Below, one piece after another: positions 1 to 12,700 of a stretch of 39,344 bases of DNA (position 1 is its first letter; each line of letters starts with the position of its first letter). The translations under genes and the position numbers were made by a program. The notes below the pieces were generated by a model. It saw only the letters and a program-made list of their open reading frames with translations, was not told the origin of the DNA and did not search any database. Source of the DNA: Saccoglossus kowalevskii (taxonomy: Eukaryota; Hemichordata; Enteropneusta; Harrimaniidae); contig NW_003116451.1 in NCBI RefSeq assembly GCF_000003605.2, positions 584,593 through 623,936 of the forward strand, read 5' to 3'.

Positions 1-345
1 ATAGGTGTGTGTATCAGTGTTTGGGTGTATATATGTGTGTAAGTATTTGGGTATATATATATGTGTGTATCAATGTTTGGGTGTATACATGTGTGTATCA
101 GTATTTGGGTGTATATATGTGTGTCAGTATTTGGGTGTATATATGTGTGTCAGTATTTGGGTGTATATATAGGTGTATGTATCAGTGTTTGGGGGTATAT
201 ATGTTTGTCAGTATTTGGAGGTATATATGTGTGTAATAGTGTTCGGGTGTATATTCTTGTGTATCAATATTCGTTTGTAAATATTGTGTGTATGTATTGG
301 TATTTGGGTGTATACTTGTATGCGTATAATGTTTATATAATATTG
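1..345. repeat. minisatellite, 26-30 bp unit
   Basis: About eleven imperfect head-to-tail copies of a GT/AT-rich unit built around GTGTGTATCAGTATTTGGGT followed by GTATATAT. Copy length varies from 26 to 31 bp because the TATATAT and GTGTGTAT blocks differ in length. Copies decay toward the right edge (GTTCGGG, ATTCGTTTG). The left end is cut by the window, so total copy number is unknown. Two overlapping open frames run through it and translate into a repetitive CVSIWVYI pattern; these follow from the repeat period and are not a gene. Confidence 0.93.
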
Positions 346-3300
346 TTATAAGGATTTATAGACTGCTGTATATATTAACATTAAAGCCCACCTAGTGTTT
401 CTCGGCCAATCAGAATGCTCCATTGCAGAACATGTTTTCTCGAGTCTAATATTTATTCTCATCAGTTCTAGGACTTATATACGCTTTTTACTATAAATTG
501 TCCTATGACTTTTATATGTACCACGTGATATCAAAATGAAACACTATAATGCTTGGGTCTCAAAGATCTCCCAATGTGTAATTTGACAGACCCGTTATTC
601 ATTGAGTTATCTAAAACATATTTGAGCTATAACATGTTTGAATCATGAATATTCATAAGTTGAGCATTATGTAGTTCTTACGTGCAATAGATTCAGAATG
701 CAAATACACACATGTACAATGAAAACAATGAAATTGAGTGGGTGTGAGTGTCTCTTACATAATCGCCTAACGCGGGAACAATTTGGTCAAAAGTCAAAAT
801 TTATGAAAATGTGACTGAAATCAGTACTCATATCTTCTTTATCTACAAACTTTTAATGCATTTGATTTACAACGTGAATCTACATAACGCGATTGTAAAC
901 TATGTATTGCTCTTGGTACAATTATATGTATGTATGGCATTACCAAATGTGTTAGTTCAGTAATGGTCATTGCATTCAAGTACACTACATTTGGTTCAAT
1001 GTATAACAGTCCTGAAACTTCCAATCTGTGTGCGAAATTCGGGACTGCATTTCCATATTCAACATTTAAAGTGATATTTATACACTGAATATTGAAGGAA
1101 AACACTTGCAAGGTGTAATTGGTGTAGATGGATAATATGCGTATACAACATTTGCAATAACCAAATGTGCCAACATCTTCTTGTACATTTCATTTCAAGC
1201 AATTAGTATAATCGCCATCTTGTATATTTGCATAAATGCAAGCGTTCATAATGCTTTTTTTTACCAGGATGAAATACCGTCCGCCTTATTATGTGCGACG
1301 TTTTGTGGGATGGATCCTTCATATCCAAATGTCATTTCGCAATTCTTAATGGGAAACTTGGACATATATTCTTATTGAATCTGTTACACAAACCGTTATT
1401 TATTTGCCAGTCTTCCGTTCAAATAATGTACACTTTATACATAAATAATTGAAACTATGACGACAACGATAAACTTAGTTATGAGAGTAGAAGCAATTGC
1501 TAAAAGAAGTAGCTGGAGACTTACTAATTTTGAAGTATTTTTCTATTCACTATATTTTTAAGCGGAATTCATATGTTACGTATACTGTTATTATGTTTCA
1601 TATACTGGGAATACTAACTCGTGCTCGATTCTGTAATTATTCTATTCTCCTGGTAATTTAATTGTACATGGAGCTTTGAGACTAATTAGTGGTTGACGAG
1701 TTGACGTAGAGACATGTCTACAGACTATGAGTTATATTGTTTCTCGTAACCATGCGCTGTTATATATCAATTAATTTAATTTACTGTTGCATAATGTTAT
1801 GAATATTTCAATATTTCAAGTGCGAGTGTATGTATATCTAATATTGTTTGAAATACATAGTGTACATAATGGTTTCAAGACACGGTTGCTGTTGAAACAT
1901 TTTAATAATGTGTATAATAAATTTCTTTTAAATTCATAAAGGCAAATCAAAAAACATTCGGATATTATACTCAACAGTACAGTTGACGGTTAGCGGGTGA
2001 AACGTCTGACAACTCCTTTTGGTTGTAAACCTCGCGGTCCATGTATCACTTTTGCTGATCATGTCTTATAATATATTTTCAATTTGGGTTGATTGTTTAA
2101 TAGTCTATGGTTGGGTATGGTACTATGCTCATCTATGTTGCCATTCAAATTATCTAATCACCATATTAAAAGTAGGTAGCTACACGTTATGTATGTGTTT
2201 TCGTATCATGCGTTGTCAGTATGACTAGTAAATAATGTGGTTTCCTGGTGGGAATTTGATTAACAACGAGAATCACGACACGATTAGACGTCATCGATTT
2301 GTATAGGATAAAACCTAAGTATGAGGGCTGCTCTAGAATGAGATGCTTAATATCAAAGCCGTAGGCCGAGTCATTTTATCGGTAGGAAGGACTTTATATC
2401 TGGAAGGGTTCTGGTATAATGTTTCGAGTTTCATTGTTCTAGAACAATTCAATTTTATTTATAATTTACCGCCACTATAGATAACAGCTTCTGGGAAAGG
2501 TTAACGTGCTGGGAAATCATATCATGTCCCTATTTTGAAAATTAATATGATACAGTTCTAAAACATTCATTATGCTATGCGTGAATGTTTCCGTGGGCGT
2601 TGTCCTTCTGGAATTTGCATTCGTCGTACTCATACAATTTACTTACTCAAATCTTGGTGGATGTTGCATAGAGTTGCATAATGATAAACTGAACACCTAA
2701 TACAAGCTCGAACCAACATGTAGCCCAAATTTCAATGGCTAACAGCTAGTTCCGGGTAGGTCGATGGTCAATTTGTCTATCACATCGCTCCGTGTGTACG
2801 CTTCGAGTTGTCTATTAAAGAGCTAGAACAATTTATGAAAACTTGATTTGACTTGAAGAATCTGAGTCAGACTTTTAAATGGAACATTTAGTGTATAAAA
2901 TGCCTGCAACGGATTATTCTGATATGAAGAGATGCACTAGGTAGATATTTAAAAGATGTTGTCCGGATAACGAGTGGGAAATAAAGAAATGATATTGTTG
3001 CAATTGCATGATTGCTTACAAATTGGTACCACACATGTCATTTATTGAGATAAACTCCACTATTTCTGTGGCGTGCTGACATATGTCGTACGTTTCAAGT
3101 GGCAGCCAGAAATGTGATTCGTGGAAAATGACGTTGTGTAGGGCAGGTTTGATATCTAGAAACATAACGTATCTCGACACATAAAAATGAGAATACTCTC
3201 CCGACCCGTGGAGAATGCTTGGCAGATTTCCCATCAGTAATGCAGTTGTTATGAATTATTACTGTTTCCCGAGGTGGCCATACAACACAGGATATTCAAA

Positions 3301-4345
3301 AAGAAAAATTCGCATGATCTTCGGAACAAAAATATAGATCCATTGACGTATTGATTTATTCTGCACTTTCATCTGCGTTTATCGGCGCAGGCGTAATGAT
3401 CCCCAGAATACTATAAAACATGCATTAAAATTGTTCACTCTGATAACTGGCAGTATCGATCATCGCGGCGTAGTGACTTTAGCAGCTGCACATAGGAGCC
3501 TCTGTCAACAAAACGCTTGCATGGGAGTAAATAGTGATTTGTTAAATGTACAACGTGACCTGTGGGTTAGCCGATCCCTGTGGTTAATGATGATTCAAGA
3601 AGAAAAATGATCTTCTTCCTATGAGTCTGCTGTACTGGGAATAATGTCTGCACGAGGTAGGGCGTTATTCTGATTTCTAATACTAACATTACATGACGCG
3701 ATTTTAGTTTTGCTTCAAAAAATTCCCAGATATGGTCACTTAAATTTAGTGGATATAGACTCGTACGGCTCACCTGTATATACAAAAAGATAAACCTTAA
3801 TTACGGACGTTATGCTGGCACAATATATAATTATTAAATCTTTTTTTAAATATTGTAAAAACAGAAGGAACGCTGGAATATTAGTATATTTTTATGTCAT
3901 ATTCTTCCTTCCAATTATTTCCCGGGTAATGAACAAACCACTTATAGCTTTTTTTGGACTGCGTTGTACGCTGGTAATCAGAATCGCTTTTTTATCCCAG
4001 GTGCTCATCATCCAACCTGTGTTACGTGACCCGCCTGCCATTAGCACAATGTTTTAAGTGAAGTGTTATAACGCTATTTTATATTAATTTGCTCGTCTGA
4101 ATTTTGAAAATTAGAAAAATATAAAGTTCCTTTGAAAACAGAGGGTAATTATTCACATCGTCATAGAAACCGAATATCACACCACTATTCGCCATGTTCT
4201 ACTACGCATGTATTATTTTTCTTGTGAATTGTATATCACTGAATATCGTTATCTAAATAGTACTATCCTAAAATTGGGAAGCATCACACCTTAAATGAAT
4301 CCTGTTCCGTTCTTAAATACAGTCGTGAGTATCCCCAATGCTTAG
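346..4345. other. stretch with no supportable gene
   Basis: AT-rich sequence in which open frames stay under about 90 codons, show no recognisable domain and lack convincing splice partners. The longest are a minus-strand frame at 839-1111, a minus-strand frame at 3016-3234 and a plus-strand frame at 3812-4057. None resembles a family I know. I see no RNA gene or long repeat. Confidence 0.6.
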
Positions 4346-4501
4346 CGACTTGTCTGTGTTTCGGATGACAGAGATAAAATAATATGATTATCGACGTGTC
4401 TGTGTCCGAATTAATTATAATGACAGGGATAAAACAATATGATTATCGACGTGTCTGTGTCCGAATTAATTATTATGACAGAATAAAATAATATGATTAG
4501 C
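4346..4501. repeat. three-copy tandem repeat, 55-bp unit
   Basis: Copies start at 4346, 4392 and 4447, each beginning CGAC(G/T)TGTCTGTGT and ending with a GATAAAA-type block then ATATGATTA. The second and third copies are nearly identical over 55 bp. The first is shorter (46 bp) because it lacks the CCGAATTAATTATAA block. The high identity of copies 2 and 3 suggests a recent duplication. Confidence 0.9.
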
Positions 4502-5818
4502 GGCGCAATGTTAACCATTTGACTTTTCCGATTGATGCATTCATTATACTATAAACAGCTAAGTGAAGTTCAAATGCTAACATTTATACTCATTTGGCGG
4601 ATCTGACACTGTAAAATAAAAGCACTTAACACATTACGTTAATGACGGTTGGATAGTAGCACAATATCTTCACCTAGACTCATCAGATTAAAGAGAGTAT
4701 GCGGCTCCGTTCGACGATTCAACGGATGCAACTTTGACGATGCATAAATTTGCATATGTTAATTGCATTTATGTGACATAAGAGTAATCTTAGTTAAAAT
4801 TATACATTTAGAACTCATATAATATGTTTTTCTATTTTGAAAGAAACAACATCATGCCATGTTCTTTGTTGATTGGGGTGATTTGAATTTCAAATGTTAA
4901 TCCTGCAAAGCATTATCACGTGCATAGGCCATTGTTTTTTATGTGGGTGTTCTTTGCGTTTACAGGTAAATACGCGCAGTGTCATCAATTGTTTCAAATT
5001 GTTGCTGAGAATTTAAAATGTTCTGCGCAACAACTCGACGCAACGCAACGCTGGGTGTTTGTGTTTAATGTATCGTAATCCCCCCCCCAAATGCAAATAA
5101 CAGGTAGTAGTATGGCAGACCAAACATTCGCTGCTATATCAACAATTTGCTCTGGCAAATACTTGTGGTTATTGCAATTGGGGAACAAATGTTCGCCTAC
5201 GCCTCGGTTTGAATACGTCGAACCATCGTTTGAAAATATCGTTTTACATTTGATAAATATTGAGAATAAACTAAATTGCCCACTCGATTGATCAAAATGG
5301 AACTCTGGTGACGACAAATAACAATACTATATAACGGTCTGGTCTTAAGAGAGATGATGTTATATGATGTTGCATTACACATGTTCTCGGGCTATTTTGT
5401 ACTGCGTACGGTAATCTTGCTCATTGTATACGTAGCTACAGAAAGATTGAATTTTTGATTGAGTTTGTGCATTGAGCTATATGTCTGTGCAGTGTCAGGT
5501 GCATTTGAAGTTAGTCACACTTGAACGCTTTCGAAATTGCAAATAATAGAAGCGGAACATGCAACTACAATGAAAATGCAGAACGTTGTAAGACAACAAC
5601 TGTTATCTCCTAGCAATCTAATAGCAGCCCAAGGCCAGTATCCAATCAATATAGCATTACAAAGGTTTTGCCGCCGGCATTGCATGTGAGATTCCTGTTG
5701 ATGATGCGATATCAATGTTCTTAAAATTCAATCTCAGTCAATTTCAACGAGTTTTTTGTATATGATCTTCAATAAAGCGATTGTGTAATATTTGGTGTAA
5801 TACTCACCTTAGCCGCTC
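4502..5818. other. stretch with no supportable gene; contains a C9 run
   Basis: AT-rich and apparently non-coding. A run of nine C lies at 5080-5088. Overlapping open frames on both strands at about 4994-5382 (up to 107 codons) have no recognisable domain and mutually exclusive readings, so I do not call them. Confidence 0.55.
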
Positions 5819-6020
5819 ATTTATTTATTTATTTCGCTTACAATATTATTTGTTTGCCAATGCATCCATCCATCTGTATTCTTTCTGTCTGCAGTAATCC
5901 ATCCACCTGTCTTTTTTTCTGTCTGTATCCATCCACCCATCCGTCTTCTTTCTGTTCAACTGTTCATTATTCTCATCGTCCTCTTGCACGGTTTCCTGTG
6001 TGTGCTTGTTCTTGCCTGTC
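5819..6020. repeat. low-complexity tract: (ATTT)n, then (CCAT)n and CT-rich
   Basis: Begins with four ATTT units at 5819-5834, followed from about 5862 by recurring CCATCCATC, TTTCTGTCTG and CCATCCACC blocks. The plus strand is pyrimidine-rich. A 65-codon open frame across it is Ser/Pro/Cys/Thr-rich because of the base composition and is not credible as a protein. Confidence 0.75.
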
Positions 6021-9000
6021 TATCAGTATGAACCTCCGTGGCCGTTTTTAAGTTATACTGTCACTGTGTACATATCGCATCAGTGGCTAAATTAAAAATC
6101 AATTTTCCCCTGTAAAATTGTGTGTCCCACTCTTACCCGTGTCATCAGTATTTATAATTAAATGGAATTTGGAATTTAATATGCATTGCCAGCCGTAAAA
6201 ATATGTTGTGAGTGTTTATGTCTGCATATGTGTACGTCACGACTTTTACGGCCGAATCAACAAACTATGTGTGGATGAAAACTGTGCAGTGTACTAGGAT
6301 AGTATTAAAGATTGTACACTGTCATTGTAATTTATTTTTCCCACTAACGAGAACGACTCATACAGGAAATAGACAGTAGGATCACGTGATTCTACGGCTT
6401 CTGTCACTTTGAATATTTACCCCTACAGCTGCGATGATGACTTTGCAAAGCATTCAACGAGCTTACGGACGTCGACTAAGTACACATTTGAACGGTAGTG
6501 TGGATGGGTAGCGTGATTATATAACTCAGACTCTTTTTAGTAGTACAGATTGGTTGGTTTGTCCTGACAATTTAAATAAAAAAACAAATATAAAATTCCT
6601 AAAGGGTCGATTCTATAATTCTAATGTCAATTTGTAACGCTGTGACGGTCATGTTCATCTTGATTAATAACGCATAAGTATGTATATCCAATTCGTGGAC
6701 AGCGCCAAAAAACGCATTTTCTGTGCTCTGGAAAGATTCCTCATGTTGGTGACACTTTAAACCAATGCATTTTTCCGAAACTGTTGACAGCAAAAAAAAA
6801 ACAGTCACCGATAAGCGCACCGCCAATATGTTTTGAGGGAACCAGTCAGACAGATTGTTGTATCTTGAAGATAAAAGTCATCGTTTACAATATGGCGGAA
6901 GGATTTCTTGGTACAGAATATATAGACGATCTGTACCTTCATTCAAAAACTAACACTGATTGGTTATAGACGACGTTTACTCACAGAAATTCAAGCTTGT
7001 AATAAATAAATTTGTCTGAGCATGTAAATATCAAAAATAATACAATGACTGGCAAGACTGATTTGTGAAATGTTATAAAGAACAAGAAACCTATGTTGTA
7101 AGGAATTAATTAGTAAGCACGGTAAAATACATATAACACCCGGTATGTAGTGTATGTACATTATTATTTTATTACATACATTATTTTGGTTTAACAAGCA
7201 GTGGGGCAAATTCGATTCTACCATGTGACAATAACGTGCTCAGGACACAATCTCCCAATCTATAGCAGTGGTTAAACTTCTTTCAGCTGTAACAATAATT
7301 TGATTGAAAATACATGAAATAACTGACCAAATGACATTATTGCCATCACAACTCCTCATTGTCACCTTTTGAGCCGTAAGTAATCATCTTAGTAGGAAAG
7401 CTACTGCCGTATGCGCTACAATGGATACACGTTACATCTCTATTCATATCGCTGTCAGTCAACCAGTCCCTATTGACCCCAATACTGAACTGGTATTTAT
7501 AAACGTTTTCATGTACAGTTAAATGCGATGTAATAAAATCACAAAGGCATAACTGCAGGTCGGAAAAGATGAAAGTCGAAAGTCACCACGCTGTTACCCC
7601 CCTTTACGTATGGTAGAAATCGGATGGCTTATGAGAAAGCCCCTTTTTAACACATTTTTGGCTGCAAAACAGATAACAAACCACGTTAGAATTTCTTTAA
7701 ATATACATTCACGGAAAAGCGAGATAAGCTCGCGTGAGCTTAAAGACGCTCACGTGGAAATGTAATAAAAATAAATTTAACCTTTGATTTGACTTTAAGT
7801 TTTTTTTTAAAAAAGGGAATTTGTTAGACGGCGCCTTTCATCGGTATAATGACTGACACACAAGCTGGCGTCAATACACGGAATCCCAGTCTCTGGCAAG
7901 GTAGATATTGTATCTCGGGGTTGTGAACTCAATTCTATTGGCTGGATATTTGATATACTGTTAATCGAAAATCCCTACACAGATTGTTATTAATGACTAA
8001 TAGTCCCCGATTCGTAATACCATTGATGGCGATGCCGTATGCATACAAATGATGTGCTCTCTATTCCCACTATAATAATCCACATCGGTCTGAGTAATTT
8101 TTTTTTATATTTCACTCACATATGGATGTATAAATCCTTGAAGTCCGTCTACATTGTTTATTTCATGTTCTTTCCAAATGGTTGGCTTCGATAACATTTT
8201 GTTCTACGTTACATTTCTTATCTTCTTTAACCAACGTCAACCAGTCGTATTTTTTATTCAGGGCATTTCAGTTGATGTCGATCTACGGTAAACTCCCACG
8301 ACAAGTGTTTTTGAAGCTATGTACATTCGATGATATTTAATGGGTGGTAGTCGTCGCTACACGCATGCGCGAGATATATGGGTCTCATATAAACAAAGAT
8401 CAACGAGTACAAACTGAGACGTTTCCAAGCTTTAATTGGGCATTTTTTACGTGATTGGAAGGTATCGAAGGAATCACCGGCGGTAATCATTGCAAGTCAC
8501 GCCCAGGTCAAACCTCATGCTTGTTATTTCCACTTGAAGAGCGAATTGGATTGTGGGAAAATCATTGTTTATCAACACAAATGTCGCACATGCGCAGCGA
8601 GACGACCACCGTGCTTCAAACACATGTTTTCAGTTAAAATATTGTAAAGTTACTTTTGAAATTTGTCAAGGTCGTCAGTTTTAATCTTGCTAACGTGGTA
8701 TACATAAATATACTAGTAAGATACTAGAAACGAAAATATCAACAAAAATAGTGCAAATAAGAATTATATAATTTTGTGTGTAGTTCCATCTGAGTGTGAA
8801 GGTTGTAAATAATTAACGGTTTAACAAAAATATAAGCCAACCGTTCATCAAATTAAAAAGTTATAAATATAGACAAAATAAAGCCAAACATGTATCAGTA
8901 TGTACGTAATTCAGCAAACTTGAATAAGGAAATGTTGAAAGACGACAGATAAATCCTTTACAAAGAATGACCCGCCTTCCCTTGGCCGGATTTACACCAG

Positions 9001-9691
9001 ACTAAACCATGTCGACAGCGCCAACATTTATTTTACTGGACGGGATATGTGGTGATCGATCCTTGCGAAATGGAGTATTTCTGGCAAATTGATATAATCG
9101 CACTTTTGTCTTTCTTGTTTACAATCATTTTACCGTGAAACTACTTGCTTCCTTGGGTTTGTTTTAAGGCATTGGCTATTCCAGGCTGCTTCCAGCCCAG
9201 GGGGGTTCTACTCTAAATGACTATCGTGAATCTGTGATCATCGTTGTCTCGCTTTAAATCTTAACTAAAACTGTAGGCGGCATATGTACGTGGTTACGTG
9301 TTGGTGATCAATCGAATAGTTTAAATAGACCTTACGGCTATATGTATATTTCTGCTTCAAATTGATGATATTGGAAGGCACTCCAGTTTGCTTCTCGCAA
9401 AGATTGCCAAAATGGCACCAGGGCGAAACAACGCGTACAATATGCTTCTCCAAAAAGTTGAAAAACCCGTTATCCTTAAATTATGCGCCAATGGCTGTGA
9501 ATGTCGGGGTGGTTCATTTAACTGATTTGCATAAATGTTCAAAAACGTGTCGTCACGTTTACGGTTGAATGGGGTTTTCGTAGAAATGAGTCAGACGTAC
9601 GCTGCATCCCGAAGGCATGCAGTAGTCTTGTCAAGCTCGTCAGTGTCAATCCTAAAGAAAATGATTAAATACTGTAATATTATACATTGCG
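6021..9691. other. stretch with no supportable gene
   Basis: Only short open frames (77 codons or fewer) without recognisable domains. One near-palindrome, AAGCTCGCGTGAGCTT, occurs near 7727-7742. I see no tRNA, rRNA, transposase or recognisable exon pair. Confidence 0.55.
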
Positions 9692-9709
9692 CCACGTGAT
9701 TACACGTGG
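9692..9709. promoter_or_regulatory. paired E-box inverted repeat
   Basis: CCACGTG, spacer ATTA, CACGTGG: a perfect 7-bp inverted repeat containing two CACGTG E-boxes. CACGTG is the core site of bHLH and bHLH-ZIP factors such as MYC/MAX, USF, and CLOCK-type dimers. No gene is identified nearby (the SYT15 first exon is about 8 kb downstream), so a regulatory function is only possible. Confidence 0.3.
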
Positions 9710-12700
9710 GTGGGCTGTATTGGCTTTGATCTGCTGTCCAATTGAGACGACAAGAATGCATTACACGCATATGGCCGCCCAGATAACATTGAAAGCGAGA
9801 AAACCGCGAGATTTGATTTGCCCCTCAGATAATGTGGCATTCTCTCAAGTCATCACGTCTGCCGTTCTAAATATGATGGTTATATGAGACACGGAACGGT
9901 AGATGGGTTAATAGAATAAATAGGCAAATATAACCTTTACGTGAAGGACAATGAAAAGCACCGCGTCTCTCTCACTTCCAACGAAATCTTGGCGTTTATT
10001 TGCGCCAACGGATATTGGTTATTTTATCACAATTGTCTATACATATATACAACCCGTGGTTTGAAATGTTAAACATTGATAGTCTGAGAAAAAAACACGT
10101 AATTCAATGAAGGAAAACATAGCTTTTACAAATTGTGTAACATTCGGCAGTTTTGACAAGAATACCTAAAGTTTGCATAAAATAATCAAGTTAGGTATAT
10201 ATTATTTAATTATAACTCTGATTTGAGACAGTATAATCAAAAATTTATCGAGCTTGCATACTTTCATTTGTATCGAACGAAGTAAATTACTCAAATTATT
10301 TAATTTAAATGTTTTTCCATGATATGTATACTTTAATCACAAAATTATGGACGGCTCGGAGATACATATGTACCAGCTTATATGTGGTGTGTTGCTATGG
10401 TGGATACACTCACAGTTTGTGGTGTTTAGATTGAAATATCACTAGTTATTAAACGTCACGAATATTCACGTCATCGGATGTAGTAACTATCACAGTTATA
10501 TGATAATGTCAGATTGAACAACAGCAACAAATCGTGTGGTGGACTGACACTAACAAATAATAATACCGACTGAAATTTCATTTTCAAAATCGTAAAAAAA
10601 CGTTATTAGCATAAATTGGCATATGTATCATATTCTCATACTTAATTTCTGTTCGTACAATAGCAATATCTTTGTTTATGAGAAATTCTCAGTGAATATA
10701 ACATTTTTTAATATCATGTAACGCGGTGGATGGGGCAACCTTAGAGATTAAACAACGTTGAGAATACTCGAGTGTGCGTGCGTATGATAATTATAACCAG
10801 AATTGTTCGTTGTATATATATATAGATATATACATTCACAAATATTATGTAGCTCTTTTTATTTATGTTTTGTGTGCACGTTCATTATAACTCATCAACG
10901 CTAACATCAATTGGGAGACAATATCTTGGCAAATTCATTACTGCTTCGACTACTTTACTGGAGTAAATAAATTGTCACGATCCCCGCGTGGCAAGACGAT
11001 GAGTCGCATTATTCACCTGAGTCAAACCTATTACTATTTGTCACCGGAACGGAAATACTAAGCATACAAAACGACAAAATTGCGAAGCTGAATTGGCTTG
11101 ATGCTGTCCCGAGTGTTCACATAGAAGTCTCAACGGATAGGGTGTAGTTAATGAGTAAACGTTATATCCGTAGGCGCTAGAAATCTGCAAATTACTTCAT
11201 TATGGTTCAGTAATGCTGTCAAGATTAGATCGCGATGAAGAGAAAAGTCACTGACCGTCGATGCGGTATGATATGGGGATGTACTTATTTGGTATACTAT
11301 TGGCAATATAGACTTAGAGTTGATACAATTAAGATACAACTCAATGAATATTTTTTTACATGATGAAAACTCACTTTGTCTTTGCTTTTGGATGATTAAT
11401 AATGTCTTTTACTGTAAAACTGTAAATTTAATGGCGCACACTAAAATATGGGTCATGATCACCTGTCAATCGACCACCGTGTCATCGTTATTTACTAAAG
11501 CGTTACTTTATATCAAGGTAATTTTTTGTATGTATCTATGTTCCAACAATTTGTGTAACAGATAAAATCGAATAATCCACTGAGATCAAAGTATAATTGG
11601 AAGTTTATCCTGATATGAACTCAATTTAAATGTGATTAAAATTGGTTAGTGTGGTTTGATGAAAACTATCCTCGTTAGTTTGACACATGGTGTGAATAAT
11701 ACACGGTCACAGTTAAATATAAAATGTTGATCCAAATATGATAATTTATAAGCGTTTACTTCAGTTGATGTGTACCGTATGTTGATTGGCGTGGCAAACG
11801 TTGCCTCATTACGTCATTTACATTTATAAGCATAGTATATCGCATCGAGTACAGTCTCGATGATTCACACGATCGTCACAGAGGCGTTTTCTGTTAAAAT
11901 ATTCTGTTATCTATACCTGCAACTACAAATCTTATCACGCAGAATATTTATATTCCCTTAAAAACAAACAACAATCATACCTACTAAATGTCGATATCAT
12001 AAATTAGTTATTAATGTTAGTAATTACTAGTTAGTATATTGGTGCTTTACATTTCCGATTGTAAAACGATTATAAAAATAATTTCACCAAAATCAATTAT
12101 ATGCGGGACCCGTATGGATGATTGATGCGATGTATCAACGTCATAATAAATTATGTTTCCCTTTCGGATTTCAAACAAACGTTTTCATATAAATATGGAT
12201 ATATGTTGTACGTATCCACCGAGAAATTTAGTGTTTAACGAATTTCATAGTGGCATATGCATAAAAGTGTCAATTCTCGGTATAGCTCTAAATATTCATA
12301 TGGCGGTTCTATTTTGTGCAGATTTGAATCAATATAAGTAATATTTAATAGATATAAAATGCAGCTTACAAATCAAATATGTAATTTGATATATTTCCTC
12401 CTCGTTATAGGTGCATCTATAATAAGTTTGTATCATCGGTCATCTCCAGTTATTTATTCTGTGTCTTTATACAGGTAATACTAGTGAAAGCGTTCGATAA
12501 TTCGGCTTTCATGATCGAGCGTCTTACAGGAGTTCTTGCTAGAATTCCGACCTGGCATGTTCTCTTTATGTACAGCCCAATTATTACAGAAATAGTCGAT
12601 TTTTACGGAAATGTCAAGAGGAATGAGAAGATGCGCGATCGCCACACGATGTTTACAATGCCTAGAATATCAACGTGCTGTTTTAAGTAGAGGTACAGAC

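Noticed and set aside
1-345. Regularly spaced repeats that might suggest a CRISPR array
   Set aside because: Units are contiguous and imperfect with no unique spacers, and the genome is eukaryotic; it is a minisatellite.
3016-3234. 72-codon minus-strand frame that reads like a protein
   Set aside because: No family recognised and no neighbouring exon; not supportable from sequence alone.
4994-5382. Overlapping open frames on both strands, up to 107 codons
   Set aside because: Mutually overlapping with no family match; the minus frame crosses a C9 run. Looks like chance.
12478-12690. Exon-like plus frame after an acceptor-like TTTATACAG
   Set aside because: Reads as protein-like (ERLTGVLARIPTWH), but no domain, no phase-compatible partner exon and no link to SYT15 were found.
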